Shown piece by piece: positions 43,407 to 48,304 of a stretch of DNA of 48,304 nucleotides; the first letter of the stretch is position 1, and the number at the start of each line of letters is the position of its first letter. The notes below the pieces were generated by a model, which worked only from the letters and a program-made list of their open reading frames with translations, searched no databases and was not told the origin of the DNA. Origin of the DNA: Nodosilinea sp. LEGE 07088 (GTDB taxonomy: Bacteria; Cyanobacteriota; Cyanobacteriia; Phormidesmidales; Phormidesmidaceae); NCBI RefSeq assembly GCF_015207395.1, contig NZ_JADEWX010000032.1:1-48304 (forward strand). Direction: 5' to 3'. A program made the translations under genes and the position numbers.

Positions 43407-45566
43407 CTAGAAGTAAATCAGCAGATTTAAACCCGGGATAGTACGCGAAAGCGTCCACAGAAGCAGCGCTGTATAGAGCAAGCCCAGGCCCCATTGATAC
43501 CACACCAGCGCGGTGACTAGCCCTGGCACATGTTCGTCTCGTAACCGAATGTCATTAAAGCCAAACTTGAGCCAGTTGTTGAGGCTGAAGTCGAGATAGT
43601 TGAGCCAGTTCCAGCGGCGGTCAAGCAGCAGGTAGGTGTAGCGATCGCGAAAAAACGGAAACTTGGGAATCACCGGTAACCGCGCGATCAGCAGCCGGAG
43701 CTGACGCATGCTGCCATCTTCGACGAAATAGCTCTCGGCCATCAGATCGTGGTATCGCCCCTGATGCATGATCAGGCCAATTAGCACCGCCGGTATCGGC
43801 ACCAGCAGCATAAACAGAAACCCCAGCGTCAGCAGCGGATAGTCAGCGGTGCGCAGTAGAGCATTGAGCCCCAGCCCTAGCAGCAGGCTACAGCCTCCAG
43901 CCAGCCACAACCCCTCGGCCAATGGCGGCAAGATAGGGGTGGGCCCCCGGCGGTGGCGATAGCGATCGACCAGCCAAAACATCAGCGCAAAGATGGGAAT
44001 CGCCACCAGCCCCAGGCCAGAGGCTAGACCAAAGCTGGTGCCGTAGCGGCTCAGCACCACCAACCCGCCCAGCCACAGCCAGCGTAGGGCCAGGGCCAAC
44101 CGCTGAGTCAGCGGAAAGGCGTCGCGGGCAAAGATGCGATCGCGCACTTTCAGATAGGCCGCCAAATCGACCCCATCTACGCTCAGTACTTCCTCGGTAC
44201 CAATAAAGGGTTGTTCTTGCCGCCGCTGCACCACGGCTTTGGCCTGGGCTTCGGTAAAGCCGGTCCGCATGAGGGCAGGTAGCACCGCCGTATTGATATT
44301 GGTGCCCAGCAATTGCTGCTCCCAGGCTTTAAGCCGCAGGCGCTCAGCGGTATAGGCAATGTGGTTGGCGTCACTAACTTGTTCCAGGCGACGAAAGTTG
44401 CGCTCTAGGTTGCGCAGCAGGGTCTCGTTGCCCGCCAGCTGCGGTACCGAAAAGACGCGGCCAATTTTGCCGGGGGTACCCAAAATCTGGGTCTGCTCAA
44501 GGCTAAACTCCATGCCCGCCACGTTTAGGTAGGCCGAGGGCAAAAAGAAAGCATCGCCTAAATCAATCTCGCTGCCGACCGTGGCGTTGCGCAGATTGAC
44601 CGGTTCGCCCAGGCGGGCTTGACGCAGCACCAGCGGCGCATCAAAGCGAGCTTCGGTAAAAAACAAAGCCTTGGCAAAGTAGGCCCGCACAAAAAAGGCC
44701 GTACCTTGCCACAGGGTACGGGCAAAGTCGGCAACCCCCTGCCACTGGGCCCGGCTAAAGTTGAGGTCGCCCGCCAGCACTGACTGGCTAAAGTTGACGT
44801 CAGCCTTAAACTCGGCCCCCTGAAAGTTGGCCCCGTTGCGAAACTGGCTCTGGTCAAACCGAACGGACTGAAAAAACAGGCTACCCTTGGCCTGTAGGCT
44901 CTGGCGGAAATCGGCCCCAGAAAAATTAACGCGCCGGTTAAACCGCGCCCCCGCCACCGCAAGCCCCTGCTCAAACACGGCTCCTGGAGCCAGCATGCGG
45001 CCCAGAAAAAAGGTATCAACCCCGCGCACTTGGCCTGTGAATCGAGTCTGCACCGCCACCAAGGGAGCTTTAAATAAGTAAATTTGCTGGCTGCTACCCT
45101 GTCCTCGAATCAGCAACGACTGGGACAACCGACTGAGCTGCAATAGCCGCTGGCGATCGCGCTTGAGCTGAGTCTGCCCCAACTCACTTAACAGGGGGGA
45201 CAGATTATCACCGTAAAGGGGCTCTCGCTGACCCAGCCGCTGTAGGTCTAAATCGCCCTGCACTATGGCATAGCTGAGATCCAGAGCCGGTGCCGTGGCT
45301 GGTTTCTGCAGGGCACTAGCCAGAAGGCGATAAAACCCGTCGGTCAGCGGGCTATCGGGCTGTAAGTCAATGGTGTAGCTGCGCAGGTCAATCGTGGCTT
45401 GCCCCTCTCGCTGCACCGGGGCCCCCAGCCGCTGACGCAACAGATCGACCGTCAGGGTCGGATGACCCTCGACTGCGTTGGCGGGCTGAGCCACCACTAA
45501 CCATACAATCAGGCATAGCCCCAGCCAGATCAGCCACCGTTTGAATCGTCGATGGGAGCCGAGCAC
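43407..45566 (-). CDS. Membrane protein with pentapeptide repeats and a helix-hairpin-helix segment
   Basis: 719 residues. The signal peptide (residues ~10-31, WLIWLGLCLIVWLVVAQPAN) is followed by a mixed exported domain to ~residue 190. Pentapeptide-like repeats run over ~200-350 (GAVFEQGLAVAGARFNRRVN, FSGADFRQSLQAKGSLFF). An HhH-type segment at ~421-478 (GTNINTAVLPALMRTGFTEA, QAKAVVQRRQEQPFIGTEEV) resembles the ComEA/GspK fold. The C-terminal ~230 residues carry about five to six membrane spans. No known family covers the whole chain. The pentapeptide stretch is flanked by the signal peptide, so it should face the periplasm or thylakoid lumen. The gene lies between the M23 peptidase and 5-FCL genes on the same strand. 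Confidence 0.78.
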   Translation of the reverse strand: MLGSHRRFKRWLIWLGLCLIVWLVVAQPANAVEGHPTLTVDLLRQRLGAPVQREGQATIDLRSYTIDLQPDSPLTDGFYRLLASALQKPATAPALDLSYAIVQGDLDLQRLGQREPLYGDNLSPLLSELGQTQLKRDRQRLLQLSRLSQSLLIRGQGSSQQIYLFKAPLVAVQTRFTGQVRGVDTFFLGRMLAPGAVFEQGLAVAGARFNRRVNFSGADFRQSLQAKGSLFFQSVRFDQSQFRNGANFQGAEFKADVNFSQSVLAGDLNFSRAQWQGVADFARTLWQGTAFFVRAYFAKALFFTEARFDAPLVLRQARLGEPVNLRNATVGSEIDLGDAFFLPSAYLNVAGMEFSLEQTQILGTPGKIGRVFSVPQLAGNETLLRNLERNFRRLEQVSDANHIAYTAERLRLKAWEQQLLGTNINTAVLPALMRTGFTEAQAKAVVQRRQEQPFIGTEEVLSVDGVDLAAYLKVRDRIFARDAFPLTQRLALALRWLWLGGLVVLSRYGTSFGLASGLGLVAIPIFALMFWLVDRYRHRRGPTPILPPLAEGLWLAGGCSLLLGLGLNALLRTADYPLLTLGFLFMLLVPIPAVLIGLIMHQGRYHDLMAESYFVEDGSMRQLRLLIARLPVIPKFPFFRDRYTYLLLDRRWNWLNYLDFSLNNWLKFGFNDIRLRDEHVPGLVTALVWYQWGLGLLYTALLLWTLSRTIPGLNLLIYF

Positions 45567-45573
45567 CGCCGCC

Positions 45574-46257
45574 CTAGAGTGCCGCCTGTTGACCGACGTA
45601 CATCGCCCGCAACACCAGGGCCGGATCGACCCAGTTGTCGCGATACTTGAGACCCCAGTGCAGGTGCGGCCCGGTGGTGCGCCCGGTCATCCCCACTCGG
45701 CCAATGCGAGCCCCGGCAGGAACTGGCTGCCCGGCCCGCAGCTGAATGCCGCCATCGCGATCGATCAGGGTCTTATTCTGACCGCTGCCCTCCACATGGC
45801 CCTGCATATGGCAGTAGATGTGAGTCCAGTCGCCCGATTTAATGGCAATGGAAGTACCGCAGGCACCACTGCCCTCAACCCAAAGCACCTCACCGCTCCA
45901 CCAGCTGCGAATGTAGCTGCCGTTGGGGGCCGCCAGATCGAGGCCGTAATGAAACCGAGAGCCACCGCCATAGGGGTCGCTACGGTAGCCAAAGGGAGAG
46001 GTATAGGTTTGAAAATTTTCGACCGGGAAGGAGGCGCGGGTCCACAGGGCAGCGGTGAGGTCTTGGGCCAATGCCTCGGGCATCGATCGCGGCATGGCTA
46101 CTGCCAGCGTGGTGATTAGGGCTAACCCCACCAACGATATGGGGCGCAGTCGAACGCCAAAAGCCTGGGCAAAGCCCCGGATAGACGCTTTGGCTAAACC
46201 TGGTTTAACTGGGCCGACAGAGGCCCACTGAAGTGCATTACAAAATTTCCAAGTCAT
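45574..46257 (-). CDS. M23-family metallopeptidase (LytM-type)
   Basis: 227 residues from ATG 46257. An N-terminal hydrophobic segment (LVGLALITTLAVAMP) exports the protein. The peptidase domain carries Zn ligands H103 and D107 (RFHYGLDLAAP) and H200 (GPHLHWGL), with H150 (HIYCHMQ) as the likely catalytic residue, so it should be active against peptidoglycan cross-bridges. Two cysteines (GACGT) could form a disulphide. Its stop is 7 bases before the next gene's start, implying co-transcription. The upstream signal peptidase gene is 42 bases away. Confidence 0.92.
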   Translation of the reverse strand: MTWKFCNALQWASVGPVKPGLAKASIRGFAQAFGVRLRPISLVGLALITTLAVAMPRSMPEALAQDLTAALWTRASFPVENFQTYTSPFGYRSDPYGGGSRFHYGLDLAAPNGSYIRSWWSGEVLWVEGSGACGTSIAIKSGDWTHIYCHMQGHVEGSGQNKTLIDRDGGIQLRAGQPVPAGARIGRVGMTGRTTGPHLHWGLKYRDNWVDPALVLRAMYVGQQAAL

Positions 46258-46299
46258 AGAGACAGGGGGATGTGGGAGCAGCAAACATCGCCATTTAGC

Positions 46300-47430
46300 T
46301 TAGCCCAGATTTTGGAACTGGGATGATCTTAAATTTTTATTTTTGATCGAGGTCGATGGCTCAGTCAGAGGCTGTACGCGCTGGGGCGGCCAGTAGATTT
46401 TGTAGGCATTGCCGACTACGTGGGGACGGGGCAAAAAGCCCCAAATGTGGGAGTCACGACTCCGGTTGCGGTTGTCGCCCAGCACAAAGAGATGATCGGC
46501 AGGCACCGTCTCTGGGCCCCACTGGTAGAGGATCGGCTCCTTAAGGTGAGGATCAGCCAGGGGGGTGCCATCAATCCACACGCGCCCCTGGCGCACGGCG
46601 ACCTGCTGGCCAGGTAGGGCAATCACCCGCTTGACCATCAGCTGGTCGAGACTCCCCGCTTGCTCAATTGGGGTGCGTTCGGGATTAGAGAAGACAATAA
46701 TGTCGCCGACCGCAGGCACAAAATCAGGGGGCTGTGGGCGCACAAAGATGCGATCGCCCACAGCCAGCGTCGGCAGCATCGACTCGCTGGGCACAATGCA
46801 CTGCACAACCTGGCGCGGCACCACAAAGGGGATAGCGCTGATGGCGCAGCGGGTGACTACAATCGCCACTAACAGCCCCGCCAGCAATCCCCACTGGCGT
46901 CGCCGAGTGGGGGCTGCTCGGTAGGCCAACCCACAGCCCACAGCCCAAATCGCTGGCGGCAGCGGCAGCAGCCTAGGATTAAAGTTGGCCCCGTAGGCGA
47001 TCGCAATGCCCAACAACAGCAGCAGCCCCCCGACAGCCGCCTGCTGCAGAAACAAGTGCCCCAGTCCCGGTAGCACCTGGGAGAGAAATACTGGATACCA
47101 GGGATCTTGGGATTGATAGCGCAGCGGGCTAAACTCCCGCAGGGTGATGCCCCGCTTGGCAACGTGGTGGCTATCCCACAGAGTAAAGAGATAGAGACCG
47201 ATCAAAGGCCCTAGGCCCAATAGTCCCCTCAGGGTGTTACCCGTCGGCGCAAAAATAGACCACAGCATGAAGGCGATCAGCCCCCAAAAGGCGATCGCAA
47301 TGACTATCCCGCGCGCGATCGCACCGTCGTATATCTGCCCTGCCCCGGGCAGCGCCGCCGATAGGTTGACGGCCAACCAGGGGCTCTTGGGCCACGGCTG
47401 ACCCACTAATACCGTAGGTCGTACCTTCAT
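46300..47430 (-). CDS. lepB: Signal peptidase I with large N-terminal membrane extension (second copy)
   Basis: 376 residues from ATG 47430; a GTG five codons earlier is possible. Residues 1-205 contain two repeated units of the form (L)PGxGQxY/LPGLGHLF (AVNLSAALPGAGQIYDGAIA and PVFLSQVLPGLGHLFLQQAA), each with hydrophobic spans, resembling the small DUF5683/TM2-like membrane module. The C-terminal ~170 residues are the S26 peptidase: S217 in VPSESMLPTLAVGDRI, K267 in MVKRVIALPGQ and GDNRNRSRDSHIWG. So it should be catalytically competent. The first lepB (22153-22785) lacks this extension. Confidence 0.93.
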   Translation of the reverse strand: MKVRPTVLVGQPWPKSPWLAVNLSAALPGAGQIYDGAIARGIVIAIAFWGLIAFMLWSIFAPTGNTLRGLLGLGPLIGLYLFTLWDSHHVAKRGITLREFSPLRYQSQDPWYPVFLSQVLPGLGHLFLQQAAVGGLLLLLGIAIAYGANFNPRLLPLPPAIWAVGCGLAYRAAPTRRRQWGLLAGLLVAIVVTRCAISAIPFVVPRQVVQCIVPSESMLPTLAVGDRIFVRPQPPDFVPAVGDIIVFSNPERTPIEQAGSLDQLMVKRVIALPGQQVAVRQGRVWIDGTPLADPHLKEPILYQWGPETVPADHLFVLGDNRNRSRDSHIWGFLPRPHVVGNAYKIYWPPQRVQPLTEPSTSIKNKNLRSSQFQNLG

Positions 47431-47498
47431 CGTTGGGGATGACACCAGCTAAAAGAACGGACTATGCCAAGCCAATATTCAGCTAAGACTAACCTTCC

Positions 47499-48293
47499 CT
47501 AGGTGCCGTAGCGTTGAACCACATAGGCGTGGGCGGCTAATTCTTCGGCATCGGCCAGGGCAGGCAGGGTCACGATCGTCTCTGGATACCGGCGGCAAAG
47601 TGCCAGCCAAATCAAATAGTCGGCAAAGTGAGGATTCTTGGGCAGCAGCGAGCCATGCATGTAGCTACCAAAGACATTTTTGTAGCGTGCTCCCTCGTAT
47701 TCAGCGCTGGCGTTGTTGCCAAACCCGACAATAGTTTTGGCGAGGGGGTCAACATCTGCCCCCAGAAACGTCTGTCCCGAGTGGTTCTCAAAACCCACCA
47801 GGGTACGGGGCAGGTCGCGGGGAGTCGCGTACATGCTCTGCATTTCGGCATAGGCACTGGCATTTAGCTCAACAATGAGATTGCCGATGCACCGCTGTTT
47901 GACGTCGGTGCCCGGAGCGCGAGTATTGACGTCGATAATGCCCAGCCCCCGGGTTTCTTCCCCATTACCCATGAGAAAGGTATGACCCATCAGCTGGTAG
48001 CCGCCGCACACCCCCAGAAAAACCACCCCCGCCTCAGTATCGGCCCGAATCGCGTCGTACTTGAGCTGATGAAAATCATCCACTACCGCCACCTGGTCAG
48101 CATCTTGGCCACCCCCCATAAAGTAGAGATCGGTATGACCACCCTGGGCCACCTCCCCCATGGCCAAAGATCTGACGGTGCAATCGATTCCCATCCACTG
48201 GCAGCGGCGGCGTAGCACAATCAGGTTACCGGTGTCGCCGTAGAGGTTGAGGTGCTCGGGGTAGAGGTGAGTCAGGGTAAGGGCGTAGGGCAT
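47499..48293 (-). CDS. Glutamine amidotransferase GatD-like protein (lipid II isoglutaminyl synthase type)
   Basis: 264 residues, class I glutamine amidotransferase fold. The nucleophile is C96 in VFLGVCGGYQLMG and the catalytic histidine is H213 in GSYMHGSLLPKNP. MPYALTLTHLYPEHLNLYGDTGN is the family start (related to CobB/CobQ). In Staphylococcus GatD supplies ammonia to MurT for amidating the peptidoglycan stem peptide. The partner murT is not in the window and would lie just upstream, beyond the right edge, on the minus strand. Start is ATG at 48293. Confidence 0.9.
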   Translation of the reverse strand: MPYALTLTHLYPEHLNLYGDTGNLIVLRRRCQWMGIDCTVRSLAMGEVAQGGHTDLYFMGGGQDADQVAVVDDFHQLKYDAIRADTEAGVVFLGVCGGYQLMGHTFLMGNGEETRGLGIIDVNTRAPGTDVKQRCIGNLIVELNASAYAEMQSMYATPRDLPRTLVGFENHSGQTFLGADVDPLAKTIVGFGNNASAEYEGARYKNVFGSYMHGSLLPKNPHFADYLIWLALCRRYPETIVTLPALADAEELAAHAYVVQRYGT

Positions 48294-48304
48294 AGGGCGG
48301 GGGC

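Overview
The window is chromosomal DNA from a cyanobacterium, most likely a filamentous, non-heterocystous, Leptolyngbya/Nodosilinea-like lineage. The genus is inference. The phylum call rests on psbK (photosystem II), GUN4-domain proteins, a group 3 sigma factor of the SigF type, DASH cryptochrome, a ThiO-ThiG fusion, a TamB-like giant and a DUF3110 protein. It also rests on the palindrome GCGATCGC (HIP1), which recurs throughout both coding and intergenic DNA. I see no rRNA, tRNA, CRISPR array, prophage or intact insertion sequence.

Layout. 1-4796: 5' part of carB (minus), an 18-bp tandem repeat array, a small P-loop kinase, an ArsR-type repressor, then divergently tgt and psbK with a terminator. 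4800-8751: an accessory island with a truncated TIR-domain gene, a heptamer-bearing dispersed repeat, and a three-gene cassette. That cassette has two paralogous proteins with an N-terminal domain resembling effector-associated components, the second ending in a GUN4 domain, followed by a stand-alone GUN4 gene overlapping it. This cassette is my best candidate for an undescribed system. 8801-16231: SGNH-type exported protein, pirin, PEP-CTERM protein, rhomboid protease, pentapeptide-repeat protein, murQ, DUF4870 and DUF3110 proteins. 16465-25202 (all plus): TamB-like protein, signal peptidase I, an unknown conserved protein, a VOC protein and a CobW-type GTPase. 25212-30288: MsrP-like reductase (minus), sigF with a PilP-like membrane protein, a desaturase-SDR fusion and a small unknown protein. 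30353-37952: orphan peptide-type ABC permease, DASH cryptochrome, NuiA-like nuclease inhibitor, GH13 amylase, carboxyl-terminal processing protease, LapA-domain protein and ribosomal protein L9. 37953-48293: second copy of the dispersed repeat, a 63-residue conserved protein, thiO-thiG, two exported unknowns and a hexapeptide acetyltransferase. The end is a minus-strand run of 5-FCL, pentapeptide/HhH membrane protein, M23 peptidase, a signal peptidase I with a long membrane extension, and a GatD-like amidotransferase.

How genes may work together. Several products concern the cell envelope: TamB, two signal peptidases, M23 peptidase, MurQ, GatD-like, Ctp protease and rhomboid. The run 43407-48293 looks co-transcribed. 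SigF beside a PilP-like gene fits the known role of SigF in pilus and surface gene control in Synechocystis. The TIR fragment next to GUN4/effector-associated genes suggests a small conflict or signalling island between psbK and the SGNH gene. All functional calls come from reading motifs by eye; no database search was possible.
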